Source of the DNA: CAJJBL01 sp964519035
GTDB taxonomy: Bacteria > Pseudomonadota > Alphaproteobacteria > Puniceispirillales > Marisalimonadaceae
Reading direction: 5' to 3'
Assembly (NCBI GenBank): GCA_964519035.1
Contig: CAZFKZ010000026.1
Location: forward strand, 1 to 27,473
Length of the DNA stretch: 27,473 nucleotides
Below, in pieces: positions 14,746-23,121 of this stretch. Every line of letters begins with the position of its first letter. The first letter of the stretch is position 1. The notes below the pieces were generated by a model. The model had not been told where the DNA came from. It saw only the letters and a program-made list of their open reading frames with translations, and made no database searches. Made by a program: the position numbers and the translations under genes.

Positions 14746-15438
14746 ATGAACGATATACAAGTAATTGATTATCAAAAAAAAATGAATGATCTATTAAATA
14801 TTTCAGTTGATGATGTTTGTTTGTTAACAGTTGATATGCAAAACGAATACCTTAATCAAGAACATGGCACATCTCCATTAGCTAAAAATGACATAGATAA
14901 TATTATTAAAAATACAAATGAAGTTTTAGATAAAGTTAGACAACATAATATTCCAGTTATTCATTGTTATGTTGTTAGAAGAAAAGAAGAGTTAAATTAT
15001 AACTTTTTTATTAGCCCTTATATTGATGTAAGCCAATCAAATAATTTATCACAAAATATCCAAGCACAAGCAAGAAAAAAACCTGAAAGGGTCGAAGGTA
15101 CTATGTCATCATTATTACCTAATTCATTTACTAAACCAACAGATTTCCATGTAACTAGCAAGAGAAACTTTGATTCTTTTCATGAGACAGAACTTCATCA
15201 ACTTATAAATAGAATTATAGGTTTAAAAAACATTTTAATATGTGGCGTTAACACAGATACCTGTGTCTATGGCACTGCTTTTGGAGCTAGCAACAGAGGT
15301 TATAAACCAATAATTATTGAAAACTGTACTGGAAGTATGCGGGGTTCAAAACAACATGAAACTGCTCTTCAAATCATGTCTAAGTCAATTGCATGGGTTA
15401 TTACCAAAGAAGAACTATATAAAAAGCTTGGTATTTAA
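14746..15438 (+). CDS. Isochorismatase-family cysteine hydrolase
   Basis: A 230-residue hydrolase of the isochorismatase/nicotinamidase fold. The catalytic triad is visible as Asp30 (LLTVDMQNEY), Lys139 (TSKRNFDSF) and Cys173 (GVNTDTCV). Most family members with this triad hydrolyse amides (N-carbamoylsarcosine, maleamate, ureidoacrylate, nicotinamide). It has a good AAAGGA ribosome site. Its stop overlaps by 4 bases the stop of the zinc alcohol dehydrogenase on the other strand. Its place beside a molybdenum hydroxylase and a flavin reductase recalls N-heterocycle degradation clusters, where such an enzyme releases ammonia late in the pathway; this is inference. Confidence 0.86.
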   Translation: MNDIQVIDYQKKMNDLLNISVDDVCLLTVDMQNEYLNQEHGTSPLAKNDIDNIIKNTNEVLDKVRQHNIPVIHCYVVRRKEELNYNFFISPYIDVSQSNNLSQNIQAQARKKPERVEGTMSSLLPNSFTKPTDFHVTSKRNFDSFHETELHQLINRIIGLKNILICGVNTDTCVYGTAFGASNRGYKPIIIENCTGSMRGSKQHETALQIMSKSIAWVITKEELYKKLGI

Positions 15439-16463
15439 AATATTAAACCTGCTCTACCTATAACATCTCCTTTTTCAATTTTATCATGAAGTTTATCAGC
15501 GTTTATTGGTTTAAACTTTTCTGTAACCAAAGGTTTAATTAGACCACGTGAAACAAGGCTAAGACTATCTATTACCTCTTGTTTGGTACAATATCTACTA
15601 CCTATAATTTCTAATTCTTTTAATAACATTTTTGAAGAGTCAATTTCAAATTTGTCACCACTTCCACCTAAAGTTACTAACCTTCCTCCTTTTCCTAGTA
15701 TATTTGTGCTTAATTCTAAAGTACTTTTAGATGATACAAAATCAATAACAACATCTAAATATTCATCTTTTGTAAATTCTTTAATGTTTTCATAAATGTT
15801 ATTATTTAAGGGGTTCAAAAACATTGAAGCACCTGAAGTTAAACAAGCTTTTTCTTTATTAGACTTAGTATCGAAAGCAACTGCATTAATATTATTTAGA
15901 TGCAACATTTTAATCATATGAATACCTAATCCACCACCTGCTCCAATAACTCCAACTCTATCAAAAGAACTAATACGAGCTTTTTTTATCACTTTTAGTG
16001 GAGTTGCTATCGCATCACAAATCACAGCTGTTTCCAAAGGTTCGTCTTTATAATTTATATTTTGTGGTATTGGTATATAATTATTAGCAGGCAAAGATAT
16101 GTACTCTGCATAACCACCATTAATTTGTCTTCCTATATAACCTCTAAAATTATTACAAAGGCTTTCTCTATTTATTCTGCACCATTTACAATATCCACAT
16201 GTTAAATAAAAAAAAGCAGTAACTGGCATTCCAACCTTTAATTCACCACAATCTCCATTACATTCAACAATTTCTGCCGTTATTTCATGACCAATAATAA
16301 TTGGAAAATTTACTTTAGTTCTACCTGACTTTACATGTTGTATTGTTAAACCAGAGCCACATGCTAAAATTTTTGCTACAGCTTCCCCCTTTTTAGGAGA
16401 AGGATCAGGAACATTTTGATATGAAAATGGAGTGTTCGAACTATTTAAAACCAAAGCTTTCAT
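15435..16463 (-). CDS. Zinc-dependent medium-chain alcohol dehydrogenase
   Basis: A 342-residue MDR-family dehydrogenase. Catalytic zinc ligands are Cys35, His59-Glu60 (GHE) and probably Cys149. A structural zinc site is formed by Cys89, Cys92, Cys95 and Cys103. The cofactor motif is GAGGGLG (174-180), and Asp198 at the end of the following strand suggests NAD. The usual CGICGSD motif reads ACGSGLTIQH, so the residue after the catalytic Cys is normal but the polar residue is changed to Gly. It is the last gene of the seven-gene minus-strand run, 11 bp after the Gfo/Idh/MocA gene. An alcohol or polyol dehydrogenase role is likely and the substrate unknown. Confidence 0.88.
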   Translation of the reverse strand: MKALVLNSSNTPFSYQNVPDPSPKKGEAVAKILACGSGLTIQHVKSGRTKVNFPIIIGHEITAEIVECNGDCGELKVGMPVTAFFYLTCGYCKWCRINRESLCNNFRGYIGRQINGGYAEYISLPANNYIPIPQNINYKDEPLETAVICDAIATPLKVIKKARISSFDRVGVIGAGGGLGIHMIKMLHLNNINAVAFDTKSNKEKACLTSGASMFLNPLNNNIYENIKEFTKDEYLDVVIDFVSSKSTLELSTNILGKGGRLVTLGGSGDKFEIDSSKMLLKELEIIGSRYCTKQEVIDSLSLVSRGLIKPLVTEKFKPINADKLHDKIEKGDVIGRAGLIF

Positions 16464-16474
16464 AATATCTAACC

Positions 16475-17611
16475 TTATAAATCTTGAATTTTTAGAATCT
16501 CTTTTTCAATATCATCATTTATTTCTATTTTATTATTAATTTTACTTGAAGCGTCCATAGCCATAGTCATTACCAAATTTCGATGACCATCATATGCTGA
16601 TGCGTGTGGAGTATCAGTTCCTACGTATAATCTTTGAAACCACGAATTTGTTTCTTCTCTCATTGGTCCCCACAATTGATTATTATAAATATCTCCAGGT
16701 GGATAAGAAGTTAGAAAATCAACATGTCTATCTGCACCTGGGTTAAAGCCAGAAGGACTATAGCCAGCCCCCTGTGGCTTATTACTAGCCAAAACTACGT
16801 CTCGGTGTGTGTCTTCTATATCAATAACTCCTTCAGTCCCAACTATCCCTACTTCTAAGCCATATACTGAACCAGGCCACACAGTTGGTAATCCCCAACT
16901 AATATTCATACTAAAAATAGTACCATCTTTCATTGTAAAAACACCAAAAGTTGCATCTTTAGTACCATGACTTTGTAATTTTTTATCTACAGACTGAGCA
17001 TAAATTGTGGCAGGTTCTTTTCCTTCCATTAACCATAATGACATATCAAGACTATGAGTACCTGAAACAACCATTGGTGTTAAATTTTTTCTTTCATTAG
17101 TTCTTCTAACAGTAGCAATAGGAACCATACTATTCATAAAAGCTCTAGTTACAACAGAGGTTACATCTCCTATTTCGTTATCTTGTAACTTTTGTTTTAC
17201 AGTTAAAAATCTTCTTCTAAACCTTTGAGTATATCCCAAAACAGCATCAATTTTAGCTGCAGTTATCGCATCTAAAACTTTTCTAGATTCTGTTAAATCA
17301 GTAGCTAATGGTTTTTCTATAAATATTGACGCGCCCGCCTCTATAGCGGCCATCGTAGGTCCAAAATGATGATTTTCGTCAGTAGCTATTATAACAGCTG
17401 AAACTTCATTTCTTTTTAATAATTCCTCATATGATGTTGTGAAATAATCTGCATTGCAGTCTTTTTTTAAATTATTACCTAAATCTTCATTTAGATCACA
17501 AAGTCCAATCCATCCAATACCTGGGTAATCTCTTGCCATAATGGCCCTTATTCTTCCGATTGTTCCGCAGCCGACAACAGCTAGTCCTATATCTTTATTA
17601 TATTTTTTCAT
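16475..17611 (-). CDS. Gfo/Idh/MocA-family oxidoreductase
   Basis: A 378-residue NAD(P)-dependent oxidoreductase, typically acting on sugars, inositols or their derivatives. The Rossmann motif VVGCGTIGR spans 12-20 and Asp39 follows the second strand. The family's catalytic EKP is at Glu99-Pro101, and the active-site HxxD pattern is present as His186-Asp189 (SGTHSLDMSLW). The start is backed by a GGGGG site 7 bases upstream. It lies 22 bp after the molybdopterin subunit gene and 11 bp before the zinc dehydrogenase. Together with that zinc enzyme it suggests handling of a polyhydroxylated compound. Confidence 0.88.
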   Translation of the reverse strand: MKKYNKDIGLAVVGCGTIGRIRAIMARDYPGIGWIGLCDLNEDLGNNLKKDCNADYFTTSYEELLKRNEVSAVIIATDENHHFGPTMAAIEAGASIFIEKPLATDLTESRKVLDAITAAKIDAVLGYTQRFRRRFLTVKQKLQDNEIGDVTSVVTRAFMNSMVPIATVRRTNERKNLTPMVVSGTHSLDMSLWLMEGKEPATIYAQSVDKKLQSHGTKDATFGVFTMKDGTIFSMNISWGLPTVWPGSVYGLEVGIVGTEGVIDIEDTHRDVVLASNKPQGAGYSPSGFNPGADRHVDFLTSYPPGDIYNNQLWGPMREETNSWFQRLYVGTDTPHASAYDGHRNLVMTMAMDASSKINNKIEINDDIEKEILKIQDL

Positions 17612-17633
17612 AAATACCCCCAGATTTATATTA

Positions 17634-19808
17634 TTATTTAAGAATTTCTTCTGTAATTTTCTCCTTAGTGAAAGGTAAGTTTCTTACTCTTACCCCTAAT
17701 GTTTCATAAAGGGCATTTGCAATAGCTGCACTTACTGGACCAGCTACAACTTCCCCAACTCCTAAAAAAGGAAAACCTTTTCTTTCTATAATTTTAACAT
17801 TGATATTAGGAATATTGTCAAATCCAATAATTTTATAATTATCCCAATCTTTTGATAAAATACTTCTCGTATCATATTCAACTTGTTCATATATAGTCCA
17901 ACTAGCGCCTTGAATTAAACCACCTTCTAATTGAGAAATAACAGCGTCCTTATAAATAACTTCACCTGCATCAACACTAATCCAAGCATTAACAAGTTTA
18001 AGTTCAACTTCATCAGTTAATTTTATTTCAATACCAACAGCACAATAAGCTGCTGAATTTTTATATCTAGCAAAACCAATTCCTCTAGAATTATTTTCGT
18101 TTAATGGAGATTTTTGCATTTGATCATTTAAAGCAATTAAAACTTCACGAGCTCTATCGTCACTTAAATGATTCAATCTAAATATTATAGGCTCAATATC
18201 AGCTTTTTCTGCAAGTTCATTCATAAATGATTCAATAGCTAAAACATTCCCAAACGCTCCTAAACCTCTTAATGCTGAAGTTCTTAAAGGAAGGTTGTGG
18301 ACTAAATTTTTAACCAACCTTATGTTATTAAAATTATATAACGGATCAAGATTTCTGTGGATACCCATGTGGTCTCCCGTTCTGGGGATTGCTTTTTTGA
18401 ATGATGTCTCATTTTTGGTATATTTATATGAAAGTAGATTATCTTTTCCACCTTTTGAAGGTCTAGTCATAAAAGTGTCGGCGTAAGTTTCATGAGACCA
18501 ATAAATAATTTTACCATCAGAATCTAGAGAAGCTGACAAATTACATAAAGCAGCACTTCCATAAGGTTCCCATAAATGCTCATCTTCTCTTGACCACTTT
18601 AACAAAATGTGACGATTAGGAATGTGTTTAGCTATTAATGCGGCTTCATAAGCAACATCATCGGCTCCATTATGTCCATAGCAACCTGAACCAGGCACAA
18701 AATTTAATTCAAGATTGTCTTCTTCTATATTTAAGGCTTCAGCTATTGCACTTCTTGTCTGATAAATACCTTGGCTATGGGTAAAAATAATATATTTATT
18801 ATTAGTAAAAATTGAACAAGCCGCTGAAGGACCAATAGATCCATGCATTAAGTATGGTTTAGTAAACTTACTACTTAATGATTGAAAAGAATTCTTGTCA
18901 TAAATTTTTTTCTCTGGGATTTTTTCATGAAATGCGCCTCCTCCTTTTTTTACCAAAAGAGTATCTTTTTCATTTTCCTCAAGTAAATTAAAAATATTAT
19001 CTGCGTTAATTAAATTTTCATAAGACCAAATACATGAATTTTTTACTTTGTTTGATGCTTTTATAACTTCAAACTCGTCAGAACCAATTACAGCAATAAA
19101 TGAACCATCAATAACAACGTCTATTCCATTAATTTTTAGATTTGAAATAGTTTTTTTATCAATAGAATTAAGTTTACATGAATATTGAGGTGGCCTTACA
19201 ATTCTTGAATGAAACATATTAGGAAAATCAAGGTCGTGAACAAATTGGTATTCACCTTGAACAATAGATGAAATATTTTTATTTATTACCTTAGATATTT
19301 TCTTATTCTTAAAAAATTTAGATGTCGGTATTATAGAGTCAATTTTTAAACTTTTAAAAGTTTGAAGATCTGCATATTCCCAATAAGAAAACGTTTGATT
19401 TGTTCCAAAAACTTTAGCAACACCATTATCAATATCAAATTCATCTATTTTTATGTTAAGATTAGAACAAATATAATCAACGAAGTTATTTTGAAAAGTT
19501 ATAGCAGCTGCTTTTATTGCTGAACCAGAATGACTTAAGGATAGGCTTCCAGCTGTAAAGCCTTCATCAGGTGAAACTCCTGATTTAAGATTTAATATAT
19601 TTATTTTTTCTAAATCAACATTTAAATTTTCTGAGCATATTATAGCTAAACTAGTGCTTATATGCTGACCAATATCAATCTTACCTGAATGAATATAAAT
19701 TTTCTCATTTTCAAATTTAAGCCAATTAAAAATAAAATTATAATTTTTTACACTTGGTCCAGAGTATAATAATTCTTTATTTTGTTTTGTTAACGGAGTA
19801 TTTTTCAT
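17634..19808 (-). CDS. Molybdopterin-binding large subunit, xanthine dehydrogenase family (IorB/NicB-like)
   Basis: A 724-residue molybdenum hydroxylase subunit if started at the ATG at 19808; TTG codons at 19820 and 19856 (the latter inside the small-subunit gene) are alternatives. Numbering from 19808: GKIDIGQ with Gln48, GCYGHNGADD (375-384), TSALRGLGAFGN (510-521) and the catalytic glutamate Glu686 in GVGEVVAGP. The domain order, with a Mo-binding segment at the very N-terminus, and the WSREDEHLWEPYGSA stretch match isoquinoline 1-oxidoreductase / nicotinate dehydrogenase B relatives. These hydroxylate N-heterocycles or oxidise aldehydes with water as oxygen source. Unlike nicotinate dehydrogenase B it has no cytochrome c domain, and no FAD subunit gene is present, so the electron acceptor is unclear. 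Confidence 0.87.
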   Translation of the reverse strand: MKNTPLTKQNKELLYSGPSVKNYNFIFNWLKFENEKIYIHSGKIDIGQHISTSLAIICSENLNVDLEKINILNLKSGVSPDEGFTAGSLSLSHSGSAIKAAAITFQNNFVDYICSNLNIKIDEFDIDNGVAKVFGTNQTFSYWEYADLQTFKSLKIDSIIPTSKFFKNKKISKVINKNISSIVQGEYQFVHDLDFPNMFHSRIVRPPQYSCKLNSIDKKTISNLKINGIDVVIDGSFIAVIGSDEFEVIKASNKVKNSCIWSYENLINADNIFNLLEENEKDTLLVKKGGGAFHEKIPEKKIYDKNSFQSLSSKFTKPYLMHGSIGPSAACSIFTNNKYIIFTHSQGIYQTRSAIAEALNIEEDNLELNFVPGSGCYGHNGADDVAYEAALIAKHIPNRHILLKWSREDEHLWEPYGSAALCNLSASLDSDGKIIYWSHETYADTFMTRPSKGGKDNLLSYKYTKNETSFKKAIPRTGDHMGIHRNLDPLYNFNNIRLVKNLVHNLPLRTSALRGLGAFGNVLAIESFMNELAEKADIEPIIFRLNHLSDDRAREVLIALNDQMQKSPLNENNSRGIGFARYKNSAAYCAVGIEIKLTDEVELKLVNAWISVDAGEVIYKDAVISQLEGGLIQGASWTIYEQVEYDTRSILSKDWDNYKIIGFDNIPNINVKIIERKGFPFLGVGEVVAGPVSAAIANALYETLGVRVRNLPFTKEKITEEILK

Positions 19809-19821
19809 ATTATTAAACAAT

Positions 19822-20301
19822 TTATCTTTCTTTAATATTACGTTTAACTTTTTCAACTGCTCTTAATATTGATGCATGCGAACCACATCTACATAGATTA
19901 TTTTTTAAACTGTCTATTATGTCTTCTTTATTAGGATTGTTATTTTCATTAAATAATGATGTCACAGCCATAATAATACCAGTTGTACAAAAACCACATT
20001 GAGCTGCATTAAATTCTATGAAAGCTTCTTGGATAATTGACAGTTGATTATCTTGTTTTAAGCCTTCAATAGTTATTATTTGCTTATCAACAAAATCAAG
20101 TGCATTTTGATTACACGATAAAGTCTTTTGACCATCGACTAATACAGTACAAGAACCACATTGTTCAAGGCCACATCCTAATTTTGTTCCTTTTAATTTT
20201 AAATCGTTTCTTAAAACAAAAAGAAGTGGTTTATCTTCGGAAATATCTAAATTATGTAATCTACCATTTACATTTAATTTACAATTAACTGTATTAGACA
20301 T
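19822..20301 (-). CDS. [2Fe-2S] small subunit of a two-subunit molybdenum hydroxylase
   Basis: A 159-residue electron-transfer subunit. The N-terminal plant-ferredoxin-type cluster is held by Cys43, Cys48, Cys51 and Cys63 (GCGLEQCGSCTVLVDG). The C-terminal helical cluster is held by Cys102, Cys105, Cys137 and Cys139 (QCGFCTTG and LCRCGSH). It has an AAGGGGGC ribosome site. It precedes its large partner and ends 13 bases before that gene's favoured ATG. The pair alone, with no CoxM-type FAD subunit, fits the IorAB/NicAB arrangement, in which electrons go to a cytochrome or azurin-like acceptor rather than NAD. Confidence 0.93.
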   Translation of the reverse strand: MSNTVNCKLNVNGRLHNLDISEDKPLLFVLRNDLKLKGTKLGCGLEQCGSCTVLVDGQKTLSCNQNALDFVDKQIITIEGLKQDNQLSIIQEAFIEFNAAQCGFCTTGIIMAVTSLFNENNNPNKEDIIDSLKNNLCRCGSHASILRAVEKVKRNIKER

Positions 20302-20327
20302 GTATGTTTAATGCCCCCTTAACTGAA

Positions 20328-21092
20328 CTATCTTGCAGTCCATCCACCATCTATTATTAAACTTGATCCTGTCATTAAACTTGACGCTTCAGAAGCTAAA
20401 AAGACAAATCCACCCATTAAATCACTAATTTCACCAAGTCTTCCAAGAGGGATCATCCCTAAAGTAGTTTTTTTAAATTGATCATCTTTTAAAAATGGTT
20501 CAGTCATTGGTGTTTGAATAAATGTAGGACATATAGTATTCACCCTTATACCTTCTGGGCCAAGCTCTAAAGATAATGATTTTGTAAAGCCTTCTATTGC
20601 AAACTTACTAGCACAATATGTAGTCCTATTAGGACCGCCAACATGTCCCATTTGAGAAGAGACATTAATAATTGAACCTTTTAAGTTATTCTTTAACATT
20701 TTTGCAACGACTTGTTTTGTTAAATTTACAACTGATCTGACATTTAAAGACATTACATGATCAAAATCATTTATATCAGTATCAATTAATTTAGCAGGTC
20801 TATTTGTTCCTGCATTATTAATCAATATATCAAATGGATCAGAACTATTAATCATTTCAACAACTTCTTTTTCGTTGTTAACGTCTAAGACAATATAAGA
20901 CGCTTTATAACCTTGAGAAGTTATATGATTGGTTAATTCAACCAACTCATTTTTGGTTCTAGATACTAAAGTCACGTTTGCGCCTGATTCTGCTAAAGCA
21001 ATAGACGCACCCATTCCAATACCTCTTCCAGCACCAGTTATTAAAGCATTTTTATTATCTAATCTAAAGCTAGGTAATTTTGGATAGTTCAT
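20328..21092 (-). CDS. Short-chain dehydrogenase/reductase (second SDR)
   Basis: A 254-residue classical SDR. TGAGRGIGMG begins at 19, NNAG is at 92-95, and Asn117, Ser145, Tyr159 and Lys163 (YCASK) form the active site. Ser45-Arg46 after the second strand favours NADP. The C-terminal MTGSSLIIDGGW is the usual family ending. An AGGAAA ribosome site is present. It lies 8 bp downstream of the HisD-like dehydrogenase gene, so the two are almost certainly cotranscribed. A HisD-like enzyme paired with an SDR is also the arrangement of the dihydroxypropanesulfonate (Hps) pathway, but the pair occurs elsewhere and does not prove that substrate. Confidence 0.9.
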   Translation of the reverse strand: MNYPKLPSFRLDNKNALITGAGRGIGMGASIALAESGANVTLVSRTKNELVELTNHITSQGYKASYIVLDVNNEKEVVEMINSSDPFDILINNAGTNRPAKLIDTDINDFDHVMSLNVRSVVNLTKQVVAKMLKNNLKGSIINVSSQMGHVGGPNRTTYCASKFAIEGFTKSLSLELGPEGIRVNTICPTFIQTPMTEPFLKDDQFKKTTLGMIPLGRLGEISDLMGGFVFLASEASSLMTGSSLIIDGGWTAR

Positions 21093-21100
21093 TTTTTTTC

Positions 21101-22408
21101 CTATTCTGCAGATGAATATGGTTTAATATTTCTTCCTCCATATCTTCTTATTCTAACATTTGCTTGTTCACCGTGACCGGCAAACCCTTCAAGAGCACAA
21201 AGTCTTGAACAATATTCCCCAATCATAGATGAAGCTTCATCAGTTAATATTTTTTGATAAGTACATGTCTTTAAAAACTTCCCTACCCATAATCCACCTG
21301 TATATCTTGAAGCCGTCTTAGTAGGTAAAGTGTGATTTGTTCCTATAACTTTATCACCATAAGCAACATTTGTCCTCGACCCTAAAAACATAGCGCCATA
21401 ATTTGTCATATGTTTATGAAAATAGTCTGGATCTTCTGTCATCACTTGAACATGCTCAAAAGCAAGATCATTAGCAACTTCTACCATCTCGTCAATACTG
21501 TCACATAAAATAACTTGACCATATTCATCCCAAGATACTTTAGCTACATCAGCCGTCGGTAAAATTTCTAATTGTCTTTGGATTTCGCTAATTGTATTAT
21601 TTGCAAGCTTCTCAGAATTAGTTAATAAAATTGCGGGACTTGTAAGGCCGTGTTCAGCCTGTCCCAATAAATCAATAGCGCAAATTTCAGGGTCTGAACT
21701 ATCATCAGCAATTATTAAAGTTTCTGTTGGGCCTGCAAAAAGATCAATTCCAACACGACCGAATAATTGTCTTTTTGCTTCTGCCACAAACATGTTTCCT
21801 GGACCAACAAGCATATCTACACCACTAATAGTTTCAGTTCCAATAGCCATTGCTGCAACAGCTTGAATACCTCCAAGACATAATATTTTATCAGCCCCTC
21901 CCATATGCATTGCTGCTACAATAGCTGGATGAGGTTCTCCACCTTGAGGAGGAGCAGAAGCTGTTATTTTTTTAACACCTGCAACCTTTGCAGTCAAAAC
22001 TGACATGTGAGCAGATGCTACCATAGGATACTTGCCACCAGGGACATAACAACCAACTGCATTCATTGGTATATTTTTATGACCTAAAATTACACCAGGT
22101 AAAGTTTCAACTTCTAGATCTTTTATACATTCTAATTGTTTAGTAGCAAAATTTCTAACTTGTGATTGAGCAAATTGTATATCATCTATATCTCTTTTAG
22201 AGACTTTACTAATGGCTTTTTCAATTTCCTGTTCAGACAAAATAAAATTATCTGGTTCATAATTATCAAATTTTTTAGATAATTCACGAACGGCTAAATC
22301 TCCTCTTTTCCCGACATCGAGAAGAATAGATTCAACTGTTGCTTTAACTTTAGCATCGGCTTCGATTATTTCACTTTCAGACTTACCTTCTTTTATCCAC
22401 TTGGCCAT
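21101..22408 (-). CDS. HisD-like zinc-dependent dehydrogenase (not in a histidine locus)
   Basis: A 435-residue histidinol-dehydrogenase-fold enzyme that oxidises an alcohol stepwise to a carboxylate with two NAD+. Zinc ligands expected from E. coli HisD are kept: Gln250, His253 (GQAEHG), Asp352 (AYGDK) and His412 (GHGEQAN). The catalytic Glu318-His319 pair (FEHVQ) and His359 in GTNHTLPT are also present. No his genes are nearby and all neighbours are catabolic, so it is more likely one of the HisD paralogues used in catabolism, such as sulfopropanediol 3-dehydrogenase (HpsN). The sequence alone does not establish HpsN. Its start has a GAGGAA site, and the following SDR begins 8 bp after its stop. 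Confidence 0.85.
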   Translation of the reverse strand: MAKWIKEGKSESEIIEADAKVKATVESILLDVGKRGDLAVRELSKKFDNYEPDNFILSEQEIEKAISKVSKRDIDDIQFAQSQVRNFATKQLECIKDLEVETLPGVILGHKNIPMNAVGCYVPGGKYPMVASAHMSVLTAKVAGVKKITASAPPQGGEPHPAIVAAMHMGGADKILCLGGIQAVAAMAIGTETISGVDMLVGPGNMFVAEAKRQLFGRVGIDLFAGPTETLIIADDSSDPEICAIDLLGQAEHGLTSPAILLTNSEKLANNTISEIQRQLEILPTADVAKVSWDEYGQVILCDSIDEMVEVANDLAFEHVQVMTEDPDYFHKHMTNYGAMFLGSRTNVAYGDKVIGTNHTLPTKTASRYTGGLWVGKFLKTCTYQKILTDEASSMIGEYCSRLCALEGFAGHGEQANVRIRRYGGRNIKPYSSAE

Positions 22409-22473
22409 TATTTCCTCATAAATTACAAATTATTATTTATATTATCATTAAGTAGTTTTAAAAAATATATCAA

Positions 22474-22980
22474 TTAAGAAATTTTTCCATTCCAGTAAAT
22501 TAAAGCATCATTTTCTGATGAGTTGAATGAAGTGACTTCACCAACTAAAATTTGATGATCTCCGCCAGCATAATTATTCCACGATTTACAATCAAACCAT
22601 GCCAATGAGTTAGATATTATAGGAAAACCATTTTCACTAAATTTCCAATCAATTGAATTGAATTTATCTTCTACAGGCGTAGAAAAGTGAGTGCAAAGAT
22701 CCAATTGATTTTTACTTAATATATTTACTGCATAACCTGTGGATTTTAAAAATGAATTATAACTAGGTTGCTTTTTATCAATGCTCCATAAAACCAAAGG
22801 AGGATCAAGAGAAACAGATGAAAAACTATTCACTGTCATACCTATTGGATTATGTTCTTTATCTATGGAAGTAACAACAGTGATACCAGTTGAAAACATA
22901 CCTAATGTTTTTCTATAATTTTTTTTATTAAATTCAAATGATGATGATTTAGAAATCACATTAATATTATTTGAAGACAT
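22474..22980 (-). CDS. Flavin reductase-like FMN-binding protein (HpaC type)
   Basis: A split-barrel flavin reductase of 168 residues from the ATG at 22980; an in-frame TTG at 22989 would add three residues. The typical segments are FSTGITVVTSID, GMTVNSFSSVSLDPPLVLWS and the late GGDHQILVGEV, which hold FMN/FAD and bind NAD(P)H. Such proteins supply reduced flavin to a separate monooxygenase. No flavin monooxygenase gene is present in the window, so the partner is elsewhere or the protein serves another flavoenzyme. It is the first gene of the minus-strand run, 65 bp ahead of the HisD-like gene, and is divergent from the LysR regulator. Confidence 0.87.
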   Translation of the reverse strand: MSSNNINVISKSSSFEFNKKNYRKTLGMFSTGITVVTSIDKEHNPIGMTVNSFSSVSLDPPLVLWSIDKKQPSYNSFLKSTGYAVNILSKNQLDLCTHFSTPVEDKFNSIDWKFSENGFPIISNSLAWFDCKSWNNYAGGDHQILVGEVTSFNSSENDALIYWNGKIS

Positions 22981-23059
22981 TTTAACCAAACCCTATAAAA
23001 ATAATAATAACTAATAACAGTATTAAAAATAAAAACATTTTTTTTTAACATTTTTTATG

Positions 23060-23065
23060 TATAAT
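23060..23065 (+). promoter_or_regulatory. Candidate -10 box for the LysR gene
   Basis: A consensus TATAAT preceded by ATG (partly extended -10 like) lies 57 bp before the regulator start. No convincing -35 box is at the right distance. The 132-141-bp region 22981-23121 must also hold the flavin-reductase promoter and any LysR operator. Confidence 0.35.
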
Positions 23066-23121
23066 AAGTAATAATTTATTAAGATGTTTTCCATCAATTT
23101 TTGTGATAGTGTAATTTAAAA

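Noticed and set aside
21101..22408. Histidine biosynthesis HisD
   Set aside because: Zinc and catalytic residues fit, but no other his gene is near and the gene sits within a catabolic operon 8 bp from an SDR, so a catabolic HisD paralogue is more likely. The enzyme could still be misassigned.
14746..22980. Rut pyrimidine pathway (RutB isochorismatase plus RutF flavin reductase)
   Set aside because: The length of the isochorismatase and the reductase invite this, but there is no RutA, RutC, RutD or RutE, and the isochorismatase lacks the RutB sequence pattern.
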